Part shown: positions 16,634 through 24,326 of the stretch, one piece after another | Layout: every line of letters starts with the position of its first letter | How positions within the stretch are numbered: position 1 is the first letter of the stretch | Assembly (NCBI GenBank): GCA_006226595.1 | Contig: SBGP01000112.1 | Coordinates: 1-52,951 of the forward strand | Length of the DNA: 52,951 bases | From: Deltaproteobacteria bacterium | GTDB lineage: Bacteria > Myxococcota_A > UBA796 > GCA-2862545 | Reading direction: 5' to 3' | Made by a program: the position numbers and the translations under genes | Notes under the pieces: model-generated | Databases searched by the model: none | What the model saw: the letters and a program-made list of their open reading frames with translations, nothing else | Told to the model about the DNA's origin: nothing

Positions 16634-17878
16634 ATGGTCCGGATCATCCTGGCAGGCATGTTGCTCGCAGGTTGCGGAGACGCACAGGCACCGCAGACCA
16701 GCGAGAGCCAGCGCGTCATTCGCATCGCGGGCAGCTCCAGCGTCAACGACAAGCTGATGCCGGCACTCGCAGCCGAGTATCAGCGACTCCATCCGGAGGT
16801 TTCGTTCGAGATCACCTCCGGAGGTAGCGGCGCCGGCATGCGGGCCCTGCTCGACGGGGAAGTGGAGCTCGCCGCGGCTTCGCGCGGACACACGCCCTCG
16901 GAGCAGGAACAGGCCAGCGTCAACGGCATCGACCTCGACGCCGAAGGCGTGCGCCACGTGGTCGCCGTCGACGTGGTCGCGCTCACCGTGCACCCCGACA
17001 ACCCGCTCGAGGCGATGACCTACGACCAGGTCATCGGCGTGTACTGCACCCACGGCACCGACAGCTGGGATCTGCTCGGCCAGGAAGAGCGACCGATCCG
17101 CGCCCTGACCCGCGACACCTCCTCGGGCACCCGCGCGCTGTTCGAGGACTTCTTCTGTGGCCCCAGCGGCATCCACGATCGCATCGAGGTGCGGAGCACG
17201 ACCGAGATGCTGTCCATCGTGCGCGAGGACACGAGCGCCATCGCCTACGCCTCCATGGCCGAAGAGCCTGGCAAGATCGTCGGTCTTCGACCGGACTCTC
17301 AGTCTCCCGCGGTGAAGCCCTCCCAGGCGAACATCATCCGCGGCATCTACCCGCTGTACCGCGACCTGTACGTGTACTCCTCACCGAAGTCGATGTCGGA
17401 GGACGCCCGCGCGTTCCTCGAGTTCATCGACAGCCCGGCGGGCCAGGAGATCGTCGACGAAGAGGGCTTCGTCCCGCTGTTCCTTCGTCCGGACCGCATG
17501 GACGGCCCGCGCCCGATGCGCGAGACCATCCACTTCGAGCCGCACAGCTCCCAGCTCACCACCCGCTCGCAGGCCCGCCTGAAGGTGCTCGCCGAGGAGC
17601 TCAAGGAGCGGTCCAGCGACTTCCGCCACGTCGTGCTCGAGGGCTATGCCGACTCGCACGAAGAGGAGCCGGAGCGCCTGAGCAGCGAGCGCGCCGCCGC
17701 CGTCGAAGCGGCGCTCAAGACCGAGCTCCCCGACCTGTTCTTCGAGACGATTCCGCGCGGCGCCAGCAACCCGCTCGCCCCGAACGCGACGCCGCATGGG
17801 CGCCACCGCAACCGACGCGTCCAGATCTACCTGGCCGAAGAAGAGGTCGACACCCCCGCCCCGACCGAGGGCGAGTAG
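16634..17878 (+). CDS. PstS-like phosphate-binding lipoprotein fused to OmpA C-terminal domain
   Basis: This 414-residue lipoprotein (signal LAGMLLAGC) has two domains. Residues about 28-280 are a periplasmic phosphate-binding-like domain with GSSSVN, EITSGGSGAGMRALLDGE, AAASRG, RDTSSGTRALFEDFFCG and a final DSPAGQEI helix. Residues about 295-405 are an OmpA/MotB-type peptidoglycan-binding domain (TIHFEPHSSQLTTRSQARL, LEGYADSHEE, LSSERAAAVEAAL, GRHRNRRVQIYL). Such a protein could bind phosphate or a related anion while tethered to both a membrane and the peptidoglycan. No ABC permease or ATPase gene is nearby, so its transport role is not shown. A phosphate-scavenging or surface-attachment role is inference. 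Confidence 0.85.
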   Translation: MVRIILAGMLLAGCGDAQAPQTSESQRVIRIAGSSSVNDKLMPALAAEYQRLHPEVSFEITSGGSGAGMRALLDGEVELAAASRGHTPSEQEQASVNGIDLDAEGVRHVVAVDVVALTVHPDNPLEAMTYDQVIGVYCTHGTDSWDLLGQEERPIRALTRDTSSGTRALFEDFFCGPSGIHDRIEVRSTTEMLSIVREDTSAIAYASMAEEPGKIVGLRPDSQSPAVKPSQANIIRGIYPLYRDLYVYSSPKSMSEDARAFLEFIDSPAGQEIVDEEGFVPLFLRPDRMDGPRPMRETIHFEPHSSQLTTRSQARLKVLAEELKERSSDFRHVVLEGYADSHEEEPERLSSERAAAVEAALKTELPDLFFETIPRGASNPLAPNATPHGRHRNRRVQIYLAEEEVDTPAPTEGE

Positions 17879-17948
17879 CCGCCACGCACCGCGAAGCCTC
17901 TTCCTCTGCGAAGTTGCGCCCGCACATCTACAGCCGCGCGGAGGCCGG

Positions 17949-18452
17949 CTAGGTCGCCAGCGCAGCGAGGGCATCGCGCACCCGTTGCGGCGAGACCCCT
18001 TCCGGCGGAATGTGCACGAACACAGCGGGCACGGCGGACCGCCAGGCGACCTGGTGGAGCCAGGCATTGCAGACGTAGGCCCCCGCGTCGTCCGACACCC
18101 GACACGCGAGCGCGGTGGCGAGTGCCGCTGCATCCGCCGTGGCGCGCACCTCGTCCGGACCCTCGAGCCGCGCCGGCCGCTCACCGCGCACGTCGGGAGT
18201 CGTCCCGAGCCGTGCTCGTCCCGTACGCTCGACCCGAAGTCCGCCCGTACGCGACACCCCGAAGCCGACGATCAGCGCGGCTCCCACGAGCTCGGCCTGG
18301 CGCAGCGCCTCGGCGGGTCCGCCGGCGTAGCTCACCTCGAGGACTCGGCCGACGACACGCCACGGACCCGCACGCACGCCGTCGAGCGCACGCACCAGAC
18401 GGGCCGAGGGGTTGTCCGCCACCGAGAGGAACGGGCCAAAGCCCGTGATCAA
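17949..18452 (-). CDS. Pyroglutamyl-peptidase I-like protein (peptidase C15)
   Basis: This family removes N-terminal pyroglutamate from peptides in the cytoplasm. The 167-residue frame has the C15 triad: Glu75 in VER, Cys128 in YVCNAWLH and His147 in FVHIP. The N-terminal strand and loop TGFGPFLSVADNPSA also match, with a typical NPS. The length is short compared with the usual 200 or so residues. The start is uncertain. The TTG at 18452 gives MITGFGPF, which loses part of the first strand. An ATT at 18470-18468 has GGAGG six bases upstream and would restore EPVALITGFGPF. The gene diverges from the RnfD-like gene at 18500. Confidence 0.78.
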   Translation of the reverse strand: MITGFGPFLSVADNPSARLVRALDGVRAGPWRVVGRVLEVSYAGGPAEALRQAELVGAALIVGFGVSRTGGLRVERTGRARLGTTPDVRGERPARLEGPDEVRATADAAALATALACRVSDDAGAYVCNAWLHQVAWRSAVPAVFVHIPPEGVSPQRVRDALAALAT

Positions 18453-18488
18453 CGCGACAGGCTCGTGAATGTCTCGCCTCCTCGCGCG

Positions 18489-18499
18489 TAGGATGGCCC
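18489..18499 (+). promoter_or_regulatory. -10-like TAGGAT, leaderless geometry
   Basis: TAGGAT at 18489-18494 lies 5 bases before the ATG at 18500. GTGAAT at 18465-18470, 18 bases further up, is a weak -35 candidate. AGGA inside the hexamer could alternatively serve as a weak Shine-Dalgarno, so this case is less clear than the others. Confidence 0.4.
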
Positions 18500-19354
18500 A
18501 TGGACCCCCGCCTGTACCAGATCGCTACCCTCGGAGGGCTGCTCGCCTGGGGCGTGATCGCGCTCGATCACGACATCCGCTGGGAGCTGGCACTCGCCAT
18601 GGCCCTCGCGGCCCAGGGCACGCAGCTGCTCGCCTGTCGGTGGCTGGGGCTGCGCTACGACCCGAAGAGCCCGCTCATCAGCACCTTGTCGCTGATCCTC
18701 CTGCTCCGGACCCACAGCCTGGCCATCGCCGTGCTCGCCGGCGTGCTCACCATCGGCAGCAAGTTCGTGCTGCGCGTGCGCGGCAAGCACGTGTTCAACC
18801 CGACGAACTTCGGGATCGCCGTGTGCCTGCTCGCCTTCGACGGCGCGTGGGTCTCGCCAGGCCGCTGGGGCACGGCGGCGACCTGGGCCTTCGGCCTCGC
18901 GTGCATCGGCGGACTCGTCGTCAACCGCGCCCGGCGAGCGGACGTGACCTGGGCCTTCCTCGGCTTCTGGCTGGCTCTCGTGTTCGGGCGCGCCCTCGTC
19001 CTCGGAGACCCGCTGCGCATCGCGCTTCACCAGGTCCAGAACGGCGCCTTCCTGATCTTCGCCTTCTTCATGATCAGCGACCCGAAGACCACGCCGGACA
19101 GCCGCCTCGGACGCGTACTCTTCGCGCTGCTGGTCGCGCTGTTCGGCTACTACGGGACGTTCTTCCGCTTCGAGCCGAACGCGCTGCTGTACAGCCTGGT
19201 CGGCTGCGCCGTGCTCACGCCGCTGCTCGACCACTGGCTACCCGGCGAGACCTACTCCTGGGCGGGCTCGGCCGGGGCCGCGTCGCCCGCGGGAGCCGCG
19301 TCCTCGGCCGGCGCATCGCCAGAGGCCGGATCCGCGGCGTCGCCGGTGATGTAG
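18500..19354 (+). CDS. RnfD/NqrB-like multi-spanning membrane protein
   Basis: This 284-residue polytopic inner-membrane protein resembles the D subunit of RnfABCDGE complexes and NqrB. It has about eight hydrophobic segments and the characteristic HVFNPTNFGIAV and FMISDPKTTPDS motifs. No other Rnf/Nqr subunit is encoded nearby, so it is a stand-alone homologue whose partner is unknown. The last 35 residues, after LLDHWLPGE, are an Ala/Gly/Ser/Pro repeat unlike the family. They lie entirely on the reverse complement of the 3' end of the convergent gene (19252-20409). The frame reaches its stop only after a 103-bp overlap. It is preceded by a close -10-like box, so it may be leaderless. Confidence 0.8.
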   Translation: MDPRLYQIATLGGLLAWGVIALDHDIRWELALAMALAAQGTQLLACRWLGLRYDPKSPLISTLSLILLLRTHSLAIAVLAGVLTIGSKFVLRVRGKHVFNPTNFGIAVCLLAFDGAWVSPGRWGTAATWAFGLACIGGLVVNRARRADVTWAFLGFWLALVFGRALVLGDPLRIALHQVQNGAFLIFAFFMISDPKTTPDSRLGRVLFALLVALFGYYGTFFRFEPNALLYSLVGCAVLTPLLDHWLPGETYSWAGSAGAASPAGAASSAGASPEAGSAASPVM

Positions 19355-20409
19355 AGCATCGGTCCCGTGGCACCGAGCTCGGGCACCTCACCCTCGCCGA
19401 GCACGTACACACGCGCGGTCTCGAGGTAGGCGTCGGGGTCGTAGGCGCCGCCGCGGGTGAGGGAGCGGTCGAGCCCACCGCCGCCCGCCGAGGCCTTGGA
19501 CACGTCACCCGTCGGCTCCTTCACGCCACCCGCCGAGGCGACGTCGGTGATCGGGGAGCTGTTCGCCGAGGCACCCTCGGGACGACGACCCGGGAGGGCC
19601 ACGGAATTCGCGGTCAGCGTGCCCGTCGAGCGATAGGCATGCGCCGCCAGCTCGCCGCGCTCGGTGTCGAAGCGGACAATGCCGTCCATCTCGAAGGAGA
19701 AGGCGCGGGGAGTGTTCGCGTCGACGCCCTCCATGATCGTGCCCTCACCCCGCGTCAGCGCATCGACGAACGAGCCCTCGGTCCCGTCGATGGTGAACTG
19801 CACCTTGTTCATGCCGTTACCGCCACTGCTGGTCGGGATCATCATCGACTGGTGGTTCTTCGCGACCCAGCCGTCCTCCCACGCCGAGCCGACCTTGGGC
19901 AGGCCCACGTCAAGGCTCGCGAACAGGCGGTCCACGACCTGCTCCATGCCGTTGAGGATGCGGTTCGTACGACGGTTCTCGCTAGGCCAGCTGACGCCAT
20001 CGAGCTCGCCGGGGCCGAGGCGTCCGTCAGGAGTCATCGTCGTCGTGTACGTCGCACCGGTGAGCTTCGTGCGCCACTCATCGAGGACGGCCTGGATCTC
20101 CTCGGTGCTGGCGGCGTTGCCCGCGCCCGCGAGCAGCTCGACGCGCTCGATCGTGCACAGCAGGGTCGTCTTCTTCTTGCGCAGCTCGGTAGCCTCGCAG
20201 TCGACGATGCTCGTCACCAGGAGGTCCTGGGCCGAGAAGCCGTACTTGATCGCCGCGCCCATCGGGAAGTTCGACTGGAACTTGATGCCCGTCTGCATGA
20301 AGTACCGACGGTGCTGACCTTGGTCCCACTTCCACGTCAGGTCGCTGGCAGAGGCGGTGGCAGGCAGGGCCACGGCGAGAGCGAGAAGAGCAGCGGTGTG
20401 CGGACGCAT
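19252..20409 (-). CDS. Secreted protein of unknown function, 385 aa
   Basis: I recognise no family. The N-terminus is a clear signal peptide (TAALLALAVALPATASAS), and the mature part begins with DLTWKWDQGQHRRYFMQTGI. The central 250 residues are mixed alpha/beta with conserved-looking stretches (PDGRLGPGELDGVSWPSENR, KNHQSMMIPTSSGG) and may form a beta-rich domain. The C-terminus is a low-complexity Asp/Ala/Glu/Pro tail (GDAPAEDAAPAG). GGAGG precedes the ATG at 20409. It is convergent with the RnfD-like gene and overlaps it by 103 bases through the two tails. It is probably periplasmic or exported. Confidence 0.78.
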   Translation of the reverse strand: MRPHTAALLALAVALPATASASDLTWKWDQGQHRRYFMQTGIKFQSNFPMGAAIKYGFSAQDLLVTSIVDCEATELRKKKTTLLCTIERVELLAGAGNAASTEEIQAVLDEWRTKLTGATYTTTMTPDGRLGPGELDGVSWPSENRRTNRILNGMEQVVDRLFASLDVGLPKVGSAWEDGWVAKNHQSMMIPTSSGGNGMNKVQFTIDGTEGSFVDALTRGEGTIMEGVDANTPRAFSFEMDGIVRFDTERGELAAHAYRSTGTLTANSVALPGRRPEGASANSSPITDVASAGGVKEPTGDVSKASAGGGGLDRSLTRGGAYDPDAYLETARVYVLGEGEVPELGATGPMLYITGDAADPASGDAPAEDAAPAGDAAPAEPAQE

Positions 20410-20571
20410 CCAGTTCCTCCAGGAAGCAGCGGTCGAGCCGACATCACGACGTCGGCCGGAGCGAGAAGGTAGCCACTTCACGCCGTCCGTAAACCATCGA
20501 CCTGCGATGTTGACACTCCCCTACAACGCGCGGGTGGCACGCAGATTCCACGCGGCGGCACGCGAACGAAG
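20410..20571. other. Divergent intergenic region
   Basis: This gap separates the secreted-protein gene (-) from the MoxR operon (+). It holds TTGACA at 20510-20515 on the plus strand, which has no -10-like box at normal spacing, and TACCTT at 20471-20466 on the minus strand, which could be a -10 for the minus-strand gene. No open frame stands out. Confidence 0.35.
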
Positions 20572-20595
20572 TACGCTGTCCCCAGTGGAGGACGG
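20572..20595 (+). promoter_or_regulatory. -10-like TACGCT, short leader
   Basis: TACGCT at 20572-20577 lies 18 bases before the GTG at 20596, with GGAGG (20587-20591) in between. It has the same geometry as the site at 31152 and is a likely promoter of the MoxR-VWA operon. Confidence 0.45.
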
Positions 20596-22695
20596 GTGAG
20601 TCAGGAGTGGCCGGACATTCCGGGGGTGACCGTGGCCGGTGGGCTGCCGCGCCTTCCCCGACGCCCCGAGGTCGTCGTCCGCGGCCTCGCCACCGCGCTC
20701 GCGCTGGCCGACAGCGGGGGCACGACCCAGGATGCGCTGGTCGAGCACCTCGTCGCCGCGACCCGCGACGACCGGGCGCGTCTGGCGGGCCTCGCGGGCT
20801 GGTTGCCGCTGTCGCGCGTGGCGCGGTGGGACCCGGAGAGCGGTGCCCTGTGGGTCGACCCCGGCACCGATCTCGCCGACCTCGCGCTCCGCTTCGCCGC
20901 GTGGGTCTCGTCCCAGCCGGTGCCCCGACAGAGCCTCGAGCAGATCAAGCAGTACGCGGGAGCCGTGGTCTCCGGCGCGCACGCGACCCAGCACCGCCGA
21001 AGCCCCCAGGTCAGCGGTCCCGCGCCCGAGGTGCCGCCCCACAGCCCGGTGAGCCCGACGGAGTCGCGTGAGAGCGACGTGCCCGCGGAGCTGACCGAGA
21101 AGCTGCGCCGCATCCTCGGCCACCTCGACGCGGCCTTCCTCGAGCGCCGCACTCACACGCGCATGGCGCTGCTCACGCTGCTCTCGGGCCAGCACGTGCT
21201 CCTCCTCGGGCCTCCGGGCACCGCGAAGAGCCTGCTCGCGCGCACGCTGTGCACGGCCTTCGAAGAGGCGAACTACTTCGAGTACCTGCTGTCGCGCTTC
21301 ACCCACCCGGACGAGCTCTTCGGACCCGTGTCGATTCCAGGCCTCAAGGAAGAGGACTACCGGCGCCTCACCGAGGGCTACCTGCCGGCCGCACACGTGG
21401 CCTTCCTCGACGAGATCTTCAAGGCGAACAGCGCGATCCTCAACAGCCTGCTCACCCTGATCAACGAGCGTGTGTTCCATCACGGACGCCACCGTGATCA
21501 GGTGCCACTCATCGGCCTGATCGGCGCGAGCAACGAGCTGCCCGACCCGGAAGGCGGCCTCGAGGCCCTGTTCGACCGCTTCCTCACCCGCATGGTGGTG
21601 CCGCCGCTCGGGGAGGCTGCAAGCTTCGTGTCGGTGGCGACCGGACGCGTCGCCTCGCCGGAGATCCCACTCGAAGACCGCATCTCCCCGGCCGATCGCG
21701 CGCAGCTGCTCGCCGCCGCCGAGAAGGTCGCGGTGCCCGACGAGATCGCCGACGCGCTCGTCGTGCTGTGGAAGCGCGCGGGCAAGGAGGAGTGGCTGGT
21801 CAGCGACCGCCGCTGGCGCCAGGCGCTGCGCCTGCTCAAGGTCGGTGCGGCCGCCGACGGACGCGACGCGCTGAACTCGCTGGACCTCCTGCTGCTCGAG
21901 CACGTGCTCCCCACCGAGCCCTCCCAGGCCTGGGACGTGCGTCAGGCGCTGTACGACGCCGTCGGCGCGAGTGCGGTGCCGGGCCACGACCTGCGCGCCC
22001 AGTGGGTGCTGCTGCACACCGACCGGGTCGCGCCGACACCGGACCAGCCGCTGATGCCGCCGCCGGCGAGCCGCGGCCACTGGAGCGACCGCCTGGCGCG
22101 TCGCCGCGACACCGTGCACCGCTTCCTGCATCACCACCAGGAAGCGGTGGAGCGTCTGGCCGCGGACCGCGCGCGCATCGAGTCGAGCGGTGAGCGGCAC
22201 CTGTGGATCGACCGGCTGCCGACACCGCTGCTCGCGGCCCACATCGAGGCCAGTCGCGATCTCGCGCGCATCCTCGACACGGCGGAGTCCTACCGCGCCC
22301 GGCTCGGCAGCCCGAAGTCGGTTGCCGCAGCCCTGCTCGCCGAGCTGCCGGAGCGCTCGCGGCGGGTGTATGGCCACGACATCGCGCTGGTCCTCGTCAT
22401 CGACGAGCTGCACTTCCGCGTGGGGCTCACCCTCGCCGGCGAGCGCGTACCCCTCGCCGATCCGGCCGCCGCCTCCGGCGCGGGCGGCGGGTTCGAGACC
22501 CCCCCGGATGCGCCCATCCTCGAGCTCGCGCCGGCCGAGCTGCTCGACTGGGTCGATGGTGACGTGAGCTCCCAGGAGCTGCTGCGCCGGTCCCCCGCCC
22601 GCTTCCCGCGCAACGCGATCACCGCGCTCGACTCGGCCTCGCGGCTGCTCGGCACGCGCGTGGTTCCGCGAGCCCCCGAGCTGCCCAGCCCATGA
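20596..22695 (+). CDS. MoxR-family AAA+ ATPase (RavA-like)
   Basis: This 699-residue MoxR-type AAA+ ATPase probably acts with the VWA protein encoded next, like the RavA-ViaA or MoxR-VWA pairs that remodel or insert cofactors into protein complexes. An extra N-terminal region (about 1-150) precedes the ATPase core. Walker A is GPPGTAKSLLAR with Lys211 and Walker B is VAFLDEIFKA with Asp272-Glu273. Sensor 1 is IGASNELPD and the family block FTHPDELFGPVSIPGL is present. The C-terminal third carries helical modules, as in RavA, including LARRRDTVHRFLHHHQEAVE. The GTG start follows GGAGG. The stop overlaps the next ATG (ATGA), which fits a tight two-gene operon. The substrate complex is not identified. 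Confidence 0.9.
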   Translation: MSQEWPDIPGVTVAGGLPRLPRRPEVVVRGLATALALADSGGTTQDALVEHLVAATRDDRARLAGLAGWLPLSRVARWDPESGALWVDPGTDLADLALRFAAWVSSQPVPRQSLEQIKQYAGAVVSGAHATQHRRSPQVSGPAPEVPPHSPVSPTESRESDVPAELTEKLRRILGHLDAAFLERRTHTRMALLTLLSGQHVLLLGPPGTAKSLLARTLCTAFEEANYFEYLLSRFTHPDELFGPVSIPGLKEEDYRRLTEGYLPAAHVAFLDEIFKANSAILNSLLTLINERVFHHGRHRDQVPLIGLIGASNELPDPEGGLEALFDRFLTRMVVPPLGEAASFVSVATGRVASPEIPLEDRISPADRAQLLAAAEKVAVPDEIADALVVLWKRAGKEEWLVSDRRWRQALRLLKVGAAADGRDALNSLDLLLLEHVLPTEPSQAWDVRQALYDAVGASAVPGHDLRAQWVLLHTDRVAPTPDQPLMPPPASRGHWSDRLARRRDTVHRFLHHHQEAVERLAADRARIESSGERHLWIDRLPTPLLAAHIEASRDLARILDTAESYRARLGSPKSVAAALLAELPERSRRVYGHDIALVLVIDELHFRVGLTLAGERVPLADPAAASGAGGGFETPPDAPILELAPAELLDWVDGDVSSQELLRRSPARFPRNAITALDSASRLLGTRVVPRAPELPSP

Positions 22696-24326
22696 GCACG
22701 AGCCGCTGGGACCTCGGCGTGGTCGCCCGCCACCCGCGGGTCGCCGAGCTCGGTCGCACGGCTCGCGAGCAACGCCGCGTCGAGGCCTTCGCCGTCGACC
22801 TCGCCCGGTGGCTGGTCGGCGAACCCCGTGAGAACCTGCGTCCTCTCGCCCGAGTCGTCACGGTGGTCGCCGCCCGCGAGCTGCGGGACCCTCGCCGCCT
22901 GTGCCGCGACCGTCCGCTGATGGCCGTCGAGAGCGCCGCACGGGCCACGGAGGCGCTGTGGCCCTACCTCCGGGGACCGCTCGACGAGGACGAACCCCTT
23001 CCGCCGCCGCCGTCGCGTCCCGGGCCTCCCGGAGAGCCGGGTCCTGGCGGTGAGAGCGGCGCGGATGCCGGCGAGGCAGGAGAAGGAGAAGGCGGAGACG
23101 GCGAAGGCGAAGAGGAAGCCGAGGAGGCAGAAGGCGAGGGCGAAGGCACCGCCGAGGGCGAGGCCGACGGGGAGGGCGAGGCCCAGGGCGACGGGAGTGG
23201 CGAGGGCGTGCCCGAGCCCGGCGAGGCCATCGACCCGACCGAGCTTCTGCGCGAGCTGGCCGGCGAAGGCGCCGAGGACCTCGAAGACCCCGATCTCGCC
23301 GGACTCGCCGAGCAGCTGCGCAAGCTCATGGGCGACCACCGCGACCCGGTCGAGGCAGGCACCGAGGCTGGCGAAGAGCTCGAGACCGTCGGCGAGGCCG
23401 CGCTCCAGGCCGCTCTCGAGACCCAGGACGTCGCCGAGCGCATCGAGCGCTTCCTGCCCGGCGTCGGCTGGTCCACCGCACCCGGCGCACTCACCGGCAC
23501 ACTGCTCGAGCGGCTCGACACCCTCTCCCAGCTCCTCGACGACCTCGAGGGACTGCGCGAGCTCGCGGATCGCCTCGGTCGCATGGAGGAAGCCGACCGC
23601 AGCGAGGGCCGACAGGACGGCGGCAGCGAGGAGGTCGCGGGCGTGCGGCTCTCCGGCGACGTGTCCCGTGCCCTGCCCTCCGAGCTCGCGCTGCTCTCGG
23701 ACCCGAGCACCGAGGACCTGTTCTACCAGCGCCTGATGGAGCAGCGACTGGTGAGCCTCGAGCTCACCGGCTCAGGACTCGACGGCCGCGGCGGCGGCAC
23801 CAAGCGCGGCCCGGTCATCGCGTGCATCGACACCTCCGGCTCGATGCAGGGCGCTCCCGAGCTCGCCGCCAAGGCGCTCGTCCTCGCTCTCGGCCGCAAG
23901 GTGTTGCCGCAGGGCCGGGTCATGCACCTGCTGCTGTTCGGCGGACCCGAAGACCGCACGGAGCTGCGCTTGAAGCGCGGACGCGGCGGCCTGGAGCAAC
24001 TGCTCGACTTCCTGTCGCTCTCGTTCCAGGCGGGCACCGACTTCGACATGCCCCTGCTGCGGGCGATGGAGCTTCTCGCGGAAGAGGAGCTCGACCGGGC
24101 CGACGTCCTCGTCGTCACCGACGGACTCGCGCGGGCCAGCAAGCCCATCCTCGATCGCGTGGAAGAGGTCAAGGAAGCCCGCGGCGCACGCATCTACAGC
24201 GTGGTGCTCGGCCACGGCGACGTGCGCGGCGTGGAGCCATTCTCGGACGAGGTCCACGTGCTCGACCCGAACGACAGCGCCAAGGCCCTGTCGCTCCTGC
24301 GCAAGGTCACGGGGAAGCGACGCTGA
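22692..24326 (+). CDS. VWA-domain protein with acidic linker (ViaA-like)
   Basis: This 544-residue partner of the preceding MoxR ATPase has a helical N-terminal region (about 1-100), an extreme acidic Glu/Gly linker (about 115-180), a helical middle, and a C-terminal von Willebrand A domain (about 370-540). The MIDAS is DTSGSM with Asp380; TDFD and VTDG complete the pattern. In ViaA/CobT/BchD-like proteins such a domain binds a metal and delivers substrate proteins to the AAA+ ring. Here it follows the ATPase with an ATGA overlap, so the two are probably made in equal amounts. The 3' end runs 20 bases into the 3' end of the convergent MopE-type gene. Confidence 0.88.
   Translation: MSTSRWDLGVVARHPRVAELGRTAREQRRVEAFAVDLARWLVGEPRENLRPLARVVTVVAARELRDPRRLCRDRPLMAVESAARATEALWPYLRGPLDEDEPLPPPPSRPGPPGEPGPGGESGADAGEAGEGEGGDGEGEEEAEEAEGEGEGTAEGEADGEGEAQGDGSGEGVPEPGEAIDPTELLRELAGEGAEDLEDPDLAGLAEQLRKLMGDHRDPVEAGTEAGEELETVGEAALQAALETQDVAERIERFLPGVGWSTAPGALTGTLLERLDTLSQLLDDLEGLRELADRLGRMEEADRSEGRQDGGSEEVAGVRLSGDVSRALPSELALLSDPSTEDLFYQRLMEQRLVSLELTGSGLDGRGGGTKRGPVIACIDTSGSMQGAPELAAKALVLALGRKVLPQGRVMHLLLFGGPEDRTELRLKRGRGGLEQLLDFLSLSFQAGTDFDMPLLRAMELLAEEELDRADVLVVTDGLARASKPILDRVEEVKEARGARIYSVVLGHGDVRGVEPFSDEVHVLDPNDSAKALSLLRKVTGKRR
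23038..23230 (+). repeat. Acidic Glu/Gly repeat tract
   Basis: This part of the VWA gene is a nearly pure run of GAA/GAG/GGC/GGA/GCC codons, giving (Glu-Gly) and (Ala-Glu-Gly) units. It probably forms a flexible, very acidic tether between the N-terminal and VWA parts. Such imperfect trinucleotide runs can expand or contract. Confidence 0.7.

Noticed and set aside
20510-20515. Perfect TTGACA upstream of the MoxR operon
   Set aside because: No -10-like box lies at a normal distance. The TACGCT box is more than 50 bases away.
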